Shown one piece after another: positions 23,296 through 34,797 of a stretch of 64,000 nt of DNA. Each line of letters begins with the position of its first letter. The first letter of the stretch is position 1. The notes beneath the pieces were generated by a model that made no database searches, was not told the origin of the DNA, and worked only from the letters and a program-made list of their open reading frames with translations. Source of the stretch: Cricetomys ansorgei (Eukaryota; Chordata; Mammalia; Rodentia; Nesomyidae); NCBI GenBank assembly GCA_026225945.1, contig JAMJFZ010001133.1, positions 17,637,501 through 17,701,500 on the forward strand, given 5' to 3'. A program made the translations under genes and the position numbers.

Positions 23296-23466
23296 ACAAC
23301 CGTCATCAATGCCTGCTACACTAAACACAAGAAGGTCACCCCAACGGGACATACAACCGTCATCAATGCCTGCTACACTAAACACAAGAAGGTCACCCCA
23401 ACGGGACATACAACCGTCATCAATGCCTGCTACACTAAACACAGGACGGTCACCCCAATGGGACAT
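23296..23466. repeat. Minisatellite, three 57-bp units
   Basis: Three head-to-tail copies begin at 23,296, 23,353 and 23,410. Copies 1 and 2 appear identical; copy 3 differs at about three positions. As 57 is a multiple of three, open frames continue through the array: a plus-strand frame of 102 codons (23,204-23,512) repeats the 19-residue unit PSSMPATLNTRRSPQRDIQ, and other frames are also open. This is better read as a tandem repeat than as a gene, because several frames on both strands are open together. Confidence 0.97.
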
Positions 23467-24588
23467 TTCTAGTTGTAGACAAGCCAAGAGAGTAAAACAA
23501 GCATGTTTATAGACACATAGCTATTTATAGAGAAAACAGTTGTAGATGATACTGAGGCACATTCTAACAAAAACAGTACGAGCACAGACACCATGCGATC
23601 CAACGCTTATGTTCGTGAGCTCATTAGAAAAGAGAGCCAAAGACATAGTGTCTGGTGTGCTTCCCTTCACCCCAGAACAACAAACTTCTGGGTTTGCAAA
23701 GAATTCATTACAACCATGTCCACAGTGGCAAAACCAACGGGTAACGTCAAAGGTGCCTGAAAGACATCTCTCCAAATGATGGACCCGGAATGTCTCTGCT
23801 TTGTTGGAGTTTCAGGCTCAGTCTCTATTCCTAACTACTCGGAGCAGGTGTATCCCAGAGACGCAGAGTGGCTACTGAGGTACTGGGAATGCTGCATGCT
23901 GTTGAGTTCTTTTGTCCTTTCTGCCTATCTGTTAGGTTTGAATCAGGGTCCATATGCAGGGTCCCAGATCACCACCTTGCACATAAATGCTCCCTTGATC
24001 AGCTTTGGAGTATCAGGGACCACACAAAGTACTTGTTGAAACTCTTACATATGTAAGTGTCTGGTATATGTTACCTCTGTGCTACACAGAGATAGAGAAA
24101 TCATGCGTGTAGCAAAACCAGAAGAGCAGTCTGACATTCTCATTAAATAGCAAGGAGCCCTATGAGCCTGAGGGGTTTGGTAACACGCCCACTGTCACAG
24201 CCGGATGAAGCCTAGGAAGGAAAACAGCACATCCCGTCACTGGGTCAGCAGAAAGTCAGGACATCTGAGAGAAGCTGAGGCTTACAAGAACCTCTTCCTT
24301 CAGCAAAAGTGTCCAGGTTGTCACTGACATAACTCTAGGGAAAAGGAGAAAAATGAACAGGGTGGTGATGCCGGTGACACATTGTTAGACAGAGGGGACA
24401 CTCACGTCCATAGAACACTTCCCTCTAAACCCTGCAGCCCAGATAACTGAGGTTCATACACAAAGTGTTTCTCCAGAGCTGAGGTTTTTTTTTTTTTTTA
24501 ACTGTCCCCAATATTGCGAAATCATTTGAAATTGAACTCTTTGTGTGGTTTTTAAGTTACGTATTGTAACAATGTGATGTTAGAACCC
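23467..24588. other. Unique sequence with a poly(T) run
   Basis: A T14-type run lies at about 24,486-24,499. No repeat family or gene recognised; overlapping open frames near 23,521-24,056 look like chance. Confidence 0.5.
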
Positions 24589-25030
24589 AGTGGCTGCACT
24601 GGCAGACCTTTGCAGCAAACCTTCCCTTTCACAAATACTCTGGTACCCTACTGAGACTCCACACTATCTGTGGATACCAGCCAAGTTCCCTGGGCCCAGG
24701 TCTCTCACCTGGGGAAGTGAGTTTACACCAAAGAGAGACTATGGGCCACAGTTCCTGCTCCCCAAACCCTTCCCTGCCTCCTGCCTGGGAATCAGAGAGC
24801 CTGGCTGTAAGCTTGTGCTGTGACACCTCGCCAGTCTGAAGAAAGGTCTAAGAAGAGACGTCATCCTGCCACATGGACTTTGATTCCTCTCTTCAGAGAC
24901 CCTGCCCTGCTGTCTTTCTCTGGTACTGGGGCCTAAACTTTCTTCAGAGCCTTGTATCAAGCTGTTGACTCTTTCTTTGTCTGTCAATGGCCATAGACTT
25001 TTCTAATAAACTCCTTACTTGACAGAATTC
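24589..25030 (+). repeat. Possible LTR-like sequence, unassigned
   Basis: The stretch is C/T-rich, lacks other repeats and ends with 'ttctaataaactccttactt', which looks like the polyadenylation region of a rodent LTR. I cannot match the body to a family, so this is only a prompt to check. Confidence 0.2.
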
Positions 25031-26299
25031 CATCTCAACATTCCTCTGGAACTTCACAGTACAAAGCCTTTTAAGTGCTTCTCTATTTTATTAGGCAAAA
25101 ACAGGTAACATTCTTACAACAGGAGGCAGAACTCTTCCCTGCTCGAAGGGGCTACAGAAGAAAGCCTTTGACTGTCTGCCATCTGCAACTCAGGAAGCTT
25201 CCTTGACTTGGCTATGTGATCACAGTAGCGTGTCCCGCTTGAAGAGCATGTGCTGAGAGTCAATAAATGATAGCAGAAGGAGTGAATGCAATGAAGTAAG
25301 TGCCATGGAGAATCACAGAGCCCGCAACACTGACAACACTGTTCTTACCACCGTCTGCCTTGGTTTGTTTGGATGTTTTAAAAAATTCCATGGCTGATAG
25401 CACTTCCAGTTCTTGAGGAATCCTCTACCAGAATGCTTTTGTAGATGGACCAGTGGAATTGACTAAATGCCAGGAAGGTAAAGTAGGTCCATTTCTGATT
25501 TGTTAAGTCTCTTTCTAAAATAAGATTTTCTCCCCGCAAAATATGGGCAATTAAGAAAGCATGTCCTATCAAAGACATCAAAGACATCAAATGCTACAAA
25601 CAATCCGGATTCTGACCATATATTTACTCTGGAAGCCATTGCTATCCTGGATTGCTTGAACTTTTAATGAGGTGTTCAGTCCTTGTGTGATGGCATTGAA
25701 GTGTAATCAAACATCTCCATGAGCCAAGTCACACACTAGCATGTCTTGCCTTGTTTAAATATCTCAAATATATCTGAGTAATGGTGTAATGATTCCTAGG
25801 CCTCTGATTGTTCATGTGGTCTGAACGGACTATCTTTTATACAACACTTGTGCTCTAACTTACTGAGGAGGACCAGAAGTATCCCTGCTCTGACATACAT
25901 GGAAGTCTCTAGATGCTGCCTCAGTCTCATCCGAGCGTTATACCTTAACTCCTGGAATGAAATGAAACCCACATCTGGTATCCAGAACCTGCAGTGTCTT
26001 CCAGAAGACTTGCTTATGTTTGTGAAATACATGAGAATAATGTGTCAGGCATGGCGTGACATTATTTAAATACCATAACTGTCCTTAGGATACAGCAGCA
26101 TGCTAAGGGGACAACAAGGCAAAGCCATCACTGCAACCACATGGAGTCTTTCTGGAGAGAGAACATTCTAGATGGTGGGTGGAGATCATCTCAGATACAC
26201 AAGACCAGTGAAAGGGTCTGGCCCTTGGCATGAACTTTGCATTAATGTTCTCTGGATATTATGGGCCATAAACAAGAAAAGGAACTACTTTTGAGGTCT
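25031..26299. other. Unique non-coding sequence
   Basis: No repeat or exon is recognised. Overlapping open frames at 25,796-26,069 lack family features. Confidence 0.5.
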
Positions 26300-26489
26300 T
26301 GTTTACTTTTACTTTATGTGGATGGGTGTTGTGTGCCATATGCATGCACTGCCAGAATCGGCCAGAAGAGGGAATGTTATCTCCTGGAACTGGCGGTACT
26401 GATGGCTATTAGCCTCCACGTAGGTTCTGGAAATTGAACCTGAAGAGCAGTCAGTGCTTTTAACCTCTGAGCAACTTCTCCAGCCCAGG
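26300..26489 (-). repeat. B3 SINE, minus strand
   Basis: Read on the minus strand it begins 'ggctggagaagttgctcagag', continues through 'ggttcaatttccagaacctac' and 'cgccagttccaggagataac', then 'ccctcttctggcc', and ends in an A-rich tail. This is the B3 order, including the tRNA-derived head. Confidence 0.85.
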
Positions 26490-28660
26490 AACTGTTTCAG
26501 CAATTAATGAAATCCATTGACATTTCAGAGAGTCCAGTCAATGGTCAAGAATTTAAACTTGGTCAGTAGGCTTTACAAATTACTTGTGTTATCTGTCTCA
26601 CTGGGCGATTGTCCCAGGGAGAAACTGGAATGATGTCTTTGAAGGATTGTACCCAACTTACCCTTGACCCATGTTATCGGGCAAGTCTTAGGAAAATGCT
26701 TGGGTATGGGTTCTCTCTCTAAGTCCTAGCCATGAGAGGTTTCTCTGGCAGGATTAATGTGACTGGGGTAGGGGCAGAGGTGGACACAGTCTGGGGGGTC
26801 TCTGTGTTCCCGTCCACCTGTCAGTTTGGGAAGTTGCAGGAGGAAAACCCTTTCACTGGTCATGAACAGAGTCGAACGCACAGCACCATGGACATGCATG
26901 ACTGTGAGGTGTGGGAATGACACAGATGGGACAGAAAAGAGATTACCTTTTGAGCCTGAGGGAGCTGGAAATGGGAAGAAAGACAAACAAAAAGAAAAAA
27001 AGTGTTACATACGAAGTTAACAGTAAAACATCATTGTGTTGCCACTGGCAACTGCAAAAACCCAAATGAAGGGGAAAATGAATGAAATCAAGTCAATTTC
27101 AGGTCACTTTTCAAGTTTAGGCCACTGCTCTGATTATTCAATGCACTGTCCAAATCTGTGGCCCCCCAATCACTCTGGGAGCTTTGCAGTAGTAGTTTGG
27201 AAATCTCTACAAGCAATGCGGTTTTGGTAACCTCCTGTGAAGCTGGGCCTGAAGCACTTCTGTCCCAGATGGCCAAGGACACAGCTCCATGCTCAGCTCC
27301 TTCCCCAGCCCCACGGGCTGGGAGGTTCTGCCAGGGGAAGGGCTTTCCGGAGTCAGTTGTAACAACTACAAGAAGCAGAAAGCAACGAAGAAGAGTTGTT
27401 GACCTCAAGGGGGTAGAGGCTAGGCATGCTGGGAAACACTCTACAGTGCAGGATAATCCTTGTGTGTAAGATAACACCAAGAACCCAGAGCAAAGATGTA
27501 CATAGCCCATAGCTCAATGGCACCAAAGCAGAGAACTCCTGCTGTCCCTATTCAGAAAGGAAAAATTGTCTGTTTTTAAGGGCAATTTTCCTTGCTTTGG
27601 GCTGCATTAACTAGTCCCTTGATTGGTGATTAAGGAAGCACAAAACAGATTTGTACACATAAAATAGATTGTATATATGCAAAACAAAGAAAAATAGTCA
27701 GTCAATCCGTAAAATAAGACACAACCACCTTGTCAATGGCATTAAGTGAGGAACTGAAATTAGTTGATATGTAGGAAAAATGAATCAAGAGAAAGACCTG
27801 TATTTGTCTACTTTCCTATATTGAAACTCTGGTATCACGCCACTGTACTGTGACTGTCATTTTACATGTAGTGCTTTGAAAAGCTTGCTCCTAATCTAGG
27901 ATGGGACTAACATTATCCCCGTAATCAATACTCCATCTAGGAATTATACCGCTAGGAAGACTCAACTTCTCATCACATAGACAAACATTTTTCAGGTGTG
28001 GAACTGACACCAGCCACTATGGGTAAGCTGTTTATCTATATTATCCCATCAAATCTTAGTGCCAAGCACCTCCAATATACAGGAAGAAGTAACATGGAAA
28101 CTAGAGGTGTCTCATGGTTTATAAATTGTTGTTGGGGCTGCACTGTCTCAATCCACAATGAGTGCAGACCCTTAAGACTGTCTTGAACTGTGCCTGCAGA
28201 CCCTCACCGTATCTCTAGACTAAACCCAGAAGATGGAGAAGATGCACGATAATGCAATAAGACCCACTAGCTAGGGTTCTACATAGTGGGTCCTTTCTGC
28301 TTCTTTCCATCATGGGAAGAAGATTGCCTTGTGTCTGCACTAAGATCAGAATTCGCATCAAACCGTCCTGAGTCCCAGGCCCTAAGCTCCATTTATAGAT
28401 AGAGCCCCGACGAGAGTAGAAATGACAAAGCCAAAGAAAATGGCTTGGATTTGAGCTGTATCTTCCCAGTGAAGTTGAGAATGTTTAAGGAAAGCACCTC
28501 AGGAAATCCTCACCACTCCATCTCCAACTCTTCTCCCAAACTGCTCTCCCTGTTTAAAGAAGCACAGCCCTGTGTTTGTGATTCCTTTCTTCTCAGTAGG
28601 GCTACGGCTACAAGAAAAGGAAGCTTACAAGAGCTCAGAAAAAGAGGTGCATCAGGAGGG
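26490..28660. other. Mostly unique sequence
   Basis: A weak MIR-like string ('tatctatattatcccatcaa', 28,035-28,055, minus orientation) is the only repeat trace. Open frames at 27,088-27,510 overlap on both strands without domains. Confidence 0.45.
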
Positions 28661-28846
28661 CCTGTCAAGATAGCTCAGCAGGTAAAAGAGCCTGCTGCCA
28701 AGGCTGATGACTAAGTTTGATTTCCAGGATCCACTTGGTAGAAGAAAAGAAAAGTATTTCCAGTAGTTGTCTTCTGACTTCCAGACACATACATGGCCAA
28801 CCCCTTATGCTCACATGAAATAAAATAAGTATCAAACATCTTTCAG
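28661..28846 (+). repeat. RSINE1/B4-family SINE
   Basis: 'agatagctcagcaggtaaaag' then 'cctgctgccaaggctgatgac', a 'gatccacttggtagaag' segment and 'gttgtcttctgacttccag' follow the RSINE1 order (tRNA-like head, 'gccaagcctgatgacc', 'acatggtggaagg', 'gttgtcctctgacctcca'). The tail is AT-rich ('gaaataaaataag'). Confidence 0.75.
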
Positions 28847-30314
28847 GTGATAGAAAAGAAACAAGGGACATAAATACTGTAGGTAAAAAATCCTTGCACC
28901 TGAGCTTTGCAATGAAACGCACAGAGGGCCTGGAGAATAACAAATAAAGATCTATGTGAAGCCCCACACAGACAGCTGGGGTTTACTGGCCCCTGACAGG
29001 AGCTGTTCTTTCTTCTTTCACGAAGTTTTCATCTGAGTTATACAGGAAACAAGACTCCTAAAGAGTCACCCACTCAAGCATATGAGCAGAAAAATTGGCA
29101 AGGGAAGGAAGAGACTGAGCCTTTGTGGCAATGTCCCTAGTTCAAGACTAGCTTCAGACACTCTGCAAAACAGGAACTTTCCTCAAGAAAAAACTCACAA
29201 GAACAAAGAGCAGCTTTCCCACTGGAGAGCTGGGCTAATCTAAATTACAGTTTACCATACCCTAAGCAGGTTCTTCCCTAGGAAGGAGCTTCAGAATAGA
29301 ACATGACAAATTTAGATTAGCTTATCTGTAGCCATAGATGCTATGCATAGGAGTGGGCACCCCCAACCATCAGTCACCTAGCATCATGAGGAACATGCAG
29401 AGCCCAGACCTGGGAGTCAGATCAGTGGAACACTAGGTCTACTTTAGCTTCTTAATGGACATTCAAGGTCAATGCTATCTGGTCCTTGGCTAGTTGGCTC
29501 ATATAGTAAAGAAAAGGTGTGTGGGGGGTCAGAAGATGGTTGGAGGATAGGCCAGAAATTGGCCAGCCAGTAGGTTGGCCTCAAGAACAGCTCTGATATG
29601 CTAGTGTCTCAACACACCTGCCAGCAGCGTTGAGAAGGGCTCTGATGTCTGAGGTTCGTTCAAAAGAATCTCATAGTCCATTACTCACTTAACTTTTCAT
29701 TTCTGATCAACTAATTATTTTGAGGTGGTTATCTGTTTAACACCTCTATCTCTTGCCTAGGTCCCCTTTAGACACCACCTAGCCCGTGTGTGCATACATC
29801 TGGCATTCTTGGCCCTGGGACTAGACTCTCCTTGTAAAATCAGAATCCTCAACATTAGATATGTCCAGGGTTGAAACTGAGGTAAGAAAACTAGGGAAGC
29901 TGCCTTTGACCTCTACTTCTCACACCATATGCTAACAAACCAGGTTGATACCTTTCAAGAGAAACGTTTTCTTCCAGGACAGATAGGAACCTCTTAGATT
30001 CTTATATGGCATGATCTTCCTGCTCACAAGTATGCAAGTCTACAAGTGTCTCTTTTTCATAGGGCCAGGGAGAGACTTGACTCTCTCTCCACACTGCAGA
30101 GGATTTTTCCCCCCACAAAGCCCCCTTGTTGAGCACAGCTTGCTGTGAGCCTGCACATTACCAGGAGAATTTGGATGCAGGAAGGACTTCTCTTGAGTCA
30201 TCACATTGGAGTAGAAAGTCTCAGACTGTGTCCATTGGAAGAGAATGAAGGTGAAGAAGATGAGGAAGAAAAGTGATGCAGTGGTTTGTGACAGGCTGGT
30301 TTGTGTAATGTTCT
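28847..30314. other. Unique non-coding sequence
   Basis: About 1.5 kb without a recognised repeat, tandem array or coding signature. Confidence 0.5.
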
Positions 30315-30465
30315 CCAGGGATCAGGTGCTTGGCTAAATGCCAGCTGTATCTCCTTTCGTCTTCATGTGGGTCAGATATTAATATCAGTTTCCATTCACA
30401 TATTTGGAAAAATACAGTATTTAGAACAGCTAAGCACCTTCCCAAGGTCACTGTTCTGGCTTCCA
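30315..30465 (-). repeat. MIR SINE, minus strand
   Basis: 'ggtgcttggctaaatgcc' is followed by 'tatctcctttcgtcttcatg', then 'agctaagcaccttcccaagg' and 'tcac', the reversed MIR order ('tgctaagcac', 'tatctcatttaatcctcac', 'gttaagtaacttgcccaaggtcac'). Confidence 0.6.
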
Positions 30466-30862
30466 TTCTATGATTTTGATAAAACACTCCGACCAAAAGC
30501 AATTTATGGGATGGAAGGGCTTATTTCAACCTATATGTTAGAGCCCATCGTTGATGAAAGTCAGGAAAGGACCTCGAGCAGGGACTAGAGACAGAAGCTA
30601 AGGAAAAATGTTACTGGCTGGCTCATTTGAGGCTTAGCTTGTTTTCTTAGATAGCTCTGGACTACCTGCCCAGGGAATGGTACCACCCACAATGGGCTGC
30701 CTCTCCTATCCTATGTCAATTAACAATCAAGAAAGTCTCCCATAGAGATTCCCACAGGCAAATCTAATATAAAAAACAATCCTTCAAACAATTCTCCTTT
30801 CTCAGATGACTCTAGGCTGTGTCAAATTGATGACTGAAGTTAACTGGGACAGTCACCCATTC
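30466..30862 (-). repeat. Rodent dispersed repeat, family name uncertain (minus)
   Basis: The reverse complement starts in the 'gtcaacttgacacaagctag' region (window form near 30,820-30,845), passes the 'ggcattttctcaatta' and 'cccattgtgggtggtgccatt' parts (window 30,690-30,730), and ends in the 'gtgttttatcacagcaatag' part (window 30,468-30,495). I know this pattern from many rodent loci but cannot name the family reliably (candidates are RMER1 or rodent hAT-like elements). Confidence 0.7.
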
Positions 30863-32172
30863 AAAAAAAGTTCAAGTTTAAAGCTCAGTCTGTCTCCCAA
30901 CCTTTGATATAATTACTAGGCTCACAGCAGTTTCTCATGAAGACTAAACAAAACTAGCACCAACCCAATTGCCTGAAGACCTTGGGGACCTCATGCTCCA
31001 TTCCACGTGAACATCATCCATATGAGGAAAGGGGAATGAGGAATCATAGCATGGATTGATGCCATGGAAGAGTCCACCAAACTCTTCAGCACATAGTTAT
31101 GTATTTGGTGCAGCATGATGGGTTTGCCTACAGACATTCACACCTGCTCTTCCCTTATCCTAGAACCCTCCCTCACACCCTCTCCCCTGGGCTTGGAAAA
31201 TACCTACCCCTTTAGGTGTTATGTGGTATTTTCCTACAGACTGAAAATTTCCTCCAGGAGGGAGGTGATAGGATCACAAGGCCTGGGAAATAAACAACTC
31301 AAAAGTCTTAGGAAGTTCATGAACTTGACAAGATCTACAAGTCTTCTCTCCAAAGTTATGGAAGTTTTAGACAGCTGCCGGAGAGAGAAAACACCTCTCT
31401 GACCTGCCAAGATGCCTGCAAATCATACAGAGTGCTCCATGAGTACACCTTTCTGAGTCTTCACCAGTGTTAGGGTGAGCTTTTGGGGATGCAGCTGCAG
31501 TTGTGTCACCCAAGATCTTGTAATTCATGAATACATGAATTTAATAGATTCATGAATTCTCCAAGTTGGAATCTAGTGAAATGGTTACGTAGGTTCTGCC
31601 ATCGGTTCTGTATCTGGGACAAACATATGTCTATTCCAAACTCCTTAGGAAAAGTGATACTGCCAGTCATGTGCCACTGGTTCAAGGAAGCCTTTCTACC
31701 TCTCATATTCTATCCTTTTCTCATCTAACACTCTATATTATAGACAATGCCAGTTGCAAAAACTACCATTCTGTCTTTCATTTTTAGCAACAGAATTCCA
31801 AGCCAGACTTTGTGACCTTAGTATAGATAGGTGTGATTAAGGGAATTCAGTGAATTCAACTATGGTCAACGAGGTGTGCCTTGCTGTGGCTTTTCCAGCT
31901 GGGGCTTTAAAAGGACGTGTCCCGTTCATTCTGCTCTCATAACGGTAGCAGTGATAGCTAGAGGCTCTGTTGGGGATTGGAGCTTATGATAGGATGTTGT
32001 GAACAGCAGCGATGATGTGACTGTTACAGCTGTTGCATATTTGTCACTAATCGGAGTGCCTCCCTTCTGTTCACTAACTGAGAACTCACATAAACTTACT
32101 AGGCAATCCGTATTATCACCCTAGTCAGAGGATGAAACTACAAAGTCACATATCCATATAGCAGCAAAGGCA
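30863..32172. other. Unique sequence with a small palindromic cluster
   Basis: Contains repeated 'attcatgaat'-type palindromes at 31,522-31,558. No gene or recognised repeat otherwise. Confidence 0.5.
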
Positions 32173-32565
32173 GTCTGGTGGCTAGTTTTTTGTTAACATG
32201 ACACAAGCTAGAGTTATAAAATGTCTCCATCCAGATCACCTGTTGGCAAGTCTATAGGACATTTTCTTGGTTAATGGTTGATGTTGGCAGACCCAGCCCA
32301 CAGAGGCAGGACTTGGGCAGAGGGTCCTGAGATGTGTAAAAACGTAGGATGAGTAAGCTACAAGGAGCAGCCAGTAAGCAGCATTCCTCCATGGATGGAA
32401 TGCCTTTGGTTCAGTTCCTACCTCCAGGTTCCTGCTTCGAGTTTCTGCCCTGACTTCACTAAATGAAGGACTGTTACCTCAAAGTAGAGGCTAAAATAAA
32501 CCTCTCCCCTCAATTTGCTTCTGGCCACGGTGTTCATCACAACAATAAAAACTCTAAGACAGGTG
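32173..32565 (+). repeat. Rodent dispersed repeat, family name uncertain (plus)
   Basis: Same family as the element at 30,466-30,862 but in the opposite orientation. It runs from 'ggtggctagttttttgttaac' and 'gacacaagctagag', through 'agcattcctccatggatgg' and 'ctgccctgacttcac', to 'aataaacctctcccctcaat' and 'aacaataaaaactctaagac'. It is close to full length and contains no coding frame. Confidence 0.8.
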
Positions 32566-32829
32566 GGATCTGAGAAGGTCAGTGAGGTGGTCACTGAGTA
32601 ACAGAGATGGGAGCTGATGGAGAGTTGAACCTAGATGCCCCTGGTGGAGGAGGCAGGAGGTGGTCTGTGAGATGTGAGAATCGAGATGTGATGGACATTA
32701 GTATGAAAGGGGGGGTATTAGGAATGCCTCTGAGGCTTTTGGAATAGATACATTAGAAGTGTACTACTATTTACTGGAAAGTTAGTGACTGTGAAGAAAT
32801 CATATTTGAAGAAAAAAATCCTCTAGTTG
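32566..32829. other. Unique sequence
   Basis: Short purine-leaning stretch between two repeats with no recognised content. Confidence 0.5.
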
Positions 32830-33000
32830 AGTTTTTTTTTTTAATGCTTCATTTGAGACAGGATCTCTCTGTACAGGGTCTCCTGGCTGCCTTGGAACTC
32901 ACTCTGTAGTCCAAGCTGACCTCAAACACAGAGAGATCCACCCGCATCTGTCTACCGAGTGCTGGAATGAAAAGTGTACATCACCATAGTACAGACCCTG
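32830..33000 (-). repeat. B1 SINE, minus strand
   Basis: After a T10 run (reversed A-tail), 'tttgagacaggatctctctg', 'ctgccttggaactcactctg', 'tagtccaagctgacctcaaac' and 'gtgctggaatgaaaagtg' follow reverse B1 in order over nearly its full length. Confidence 0.9.
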
Positions 33001-34119
33001 GAACTCAGTTTTATCTAACATTGTCATGAATCTGAGAGCCCTTGGGCTTGCAGGAGGATCAGGAGGTTAGGCAGTTGGATAGATGGAGCTCCAGTCTAGG
33101 GATGACCTAAGTCACTGTGCCAAAGTCCATAAGGTCCCCTGAGAGGTGAATCCTGGCAGAGGAGTTCTGGACTGTGGGGCCCTTCCACCTACTGGAGGTC
33201 TGCACACTGAGGTGAAGTCTATGAACAGAGCAAAAAATGAGGAAACAGGGCCTCGCAGAGACTGTGATAATCCAGTCCTGATGCTGTGATGATCTGGTGC
33301 TTCTAAATGTGACTCCCTGTCCTGAGGAGACAGACACGTTTCTGTTCCAACTCTCCTTCATTTCATCTCTACCTCAGAGTTTCACACAGAGCCCCTTGGG
33401 GGTGACTGTAGGGACATTCATTGCTCGAGTTCAATGAAGTTTCAGAGTTGAGTAGCCTTTTTTTCCCCAAAAATAAAACCCTAGTTAAAGATCTATTGAT
33501 CAAAACAACACATGTCATTAGGCAAAATGTAAAGATGAAGCGGGAAACAAAGCATTTTCTTGCCAACCATCTTTAAAAAGACTGGTCTACATATGTTGAT
33601 TCCATTTGTGAAATTGGCCCGCTGCCTAAGGTCTTATGAATGAGTGATAACTCCTCGCTTGCTGCAAAGGTTCAGTGTGTTTATTTTTCCCCGTGTGGAC
33701 GCTTGCATTTGTAATCATCCACTCTTCTGGATTAAGCAATGTGGATAAGGATCCTAGTTCCTCTGTGCAGCCCAGGAAGGTCTGTGGATTGGTTTGGGCC
33801 TCGTGACCAAGAACGGGATGTTCGCTGCGGAGCTGGAATTTGGTATTGTTAACTCTGTCCACCTGCATCCTGTCTGCCACTCTATGCCGTGCTACCATTG
33901 CTGCTTATCTGGCCTCCCCAGTGGTACTCTGACCCCCAAATCCTGTTCCCCTAATTCTATACTTTGCATTCAGAATGATCAAAAAGTATAAGCTTGATAC
34001 TCATCTTCTTTGTTCAGGATTTATAGGTGTCATATCAAATTTTTATGTGACCCTTTCCTCTGATTGGCTGATGCTTCACCCCCACCACACATCAATCATC
34101 AGACCCACTCTATTGACCC
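33001..34119. other. Unique non-coding sequence
   Basis: No repeat or exon is recognised. Overlapping minus-strand frames at 33,107-33,898 lack domains. Confidence 0.5.
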
Positions 34120-34285
34120 CTGCTCATCATCACCATTCAGATCTAATCTCTGATGGCTCCTCTTCTGAGTATCCCCATCCTACCCAAGTGTCTTTTTATG
34201 CCATCAGCTTGAACCATCTTGTTAAGCATGCAATGCACCCTGCAATCTTCCTGTTTGCTCACCAACTTGCTCATTAGCTCTGCAC
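34120..34285 (+). repeat. Possible L2 fragment
   Basis: C/T-rich sequence with 'cccatcctacccaagtgtc' and 'gccatcagcttgaaccatctt' has the layout of the L2 region that contains 'ccctatctaaagtag' and 'cacttatcactatctgaaat'. Weak match. Confidence 0.3.
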
Positions 34286-34378
34286 AGAAGAATTCAGGAC
34301 TCACCCAGGGCCCGCATCTGTCCTATTCACTTGTGTAGCTCTGGTGGGTAGACCCGGGCCTGAGCAAGAATTCAGCAT

Positions 34379-34624
34379 AGTCATTAGAGGACAGAGACTG
34401 GAAAGGAAAGGAAGAAAATAGAAAACAGACTGAAAAACAAAGACAAAAGATAGAGGGAGGATGAAGGGAAGGGAAAAGGAAGAAAGATAAGCAAGAGGAA
34501 TTAAGGAAGGGAGGGAGAAAGGAAGGAGAGGTGAAGAAATGAGAGAAGGGGGGCAGAAAAAGGAGGAGAGGGAGAAGGGGACAAGGAGAGGAAGAAAAAG
34601 GAGGTGGGAAAGGGAGGGGGGAGG
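34379..34624. repeat. Purine-rich (GGAA/GGAGA) tract, about 245 bp
   Basis: The plus strand is almost all A and G for about 245 bases, with GGAAGGAAG, GGAGGG and AGAAAG units. It is the largest of the three irregular purine blocks in the window, is low-complexity and is not coding. Confidence 0.9.
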
Positions 34625-34649
34625 CCTTATATTTGTTATATCAAGTTGT

Positions 34650-34797
34650 CAAACACTACTTCTACCACTTCCTAGCCACGAGGGCCTGGGAAATGAAGTT
34701 GCCTAAACACTCCAGGTCTCTCATCTGTAAGACTGCAATAACGGTAATACTTGTGGAACTCGGGTGAGGATTCCGTGGGATAACACAGTCTCTACCA
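34650..34797 (+). repeat. MIR SINE
   Basis: 'cttctaccacttcctagcc', 'gggcctgggaaatgaagttg', 'cctaaacactccaggtctctc', 'atctgtaagactgcaataac' and 'gtgaggattccgtgggataac' follow the MIR consensus in order ('ctgccacttactagctg', 'cttgggcaagttacttaacc', 'ctcatctgtaaaatgg', 'tgaggattaaatgagat'). One of the better preserved MIR copies here. Confidence 0.75.

Noticed and set aside
23296..23466. CRISPR-like array
   Set aside because: Three contiguous units without spacers in a mammalian genome; a minisatellite is the correct reading.
23204..23512. 102-codon frame with 19-residue repeats as a repetitive protein gene
   Set aside because: The repetition comes from the 57-bp minisatellite, which also keeps other frames on both strands open. 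Nothing else supports translation.
27088..27510. 140-codon minus-strand frame
   Set aside because: Opposed by a 103-codon plus-strand frame over the same bases; no domain or exon signature.
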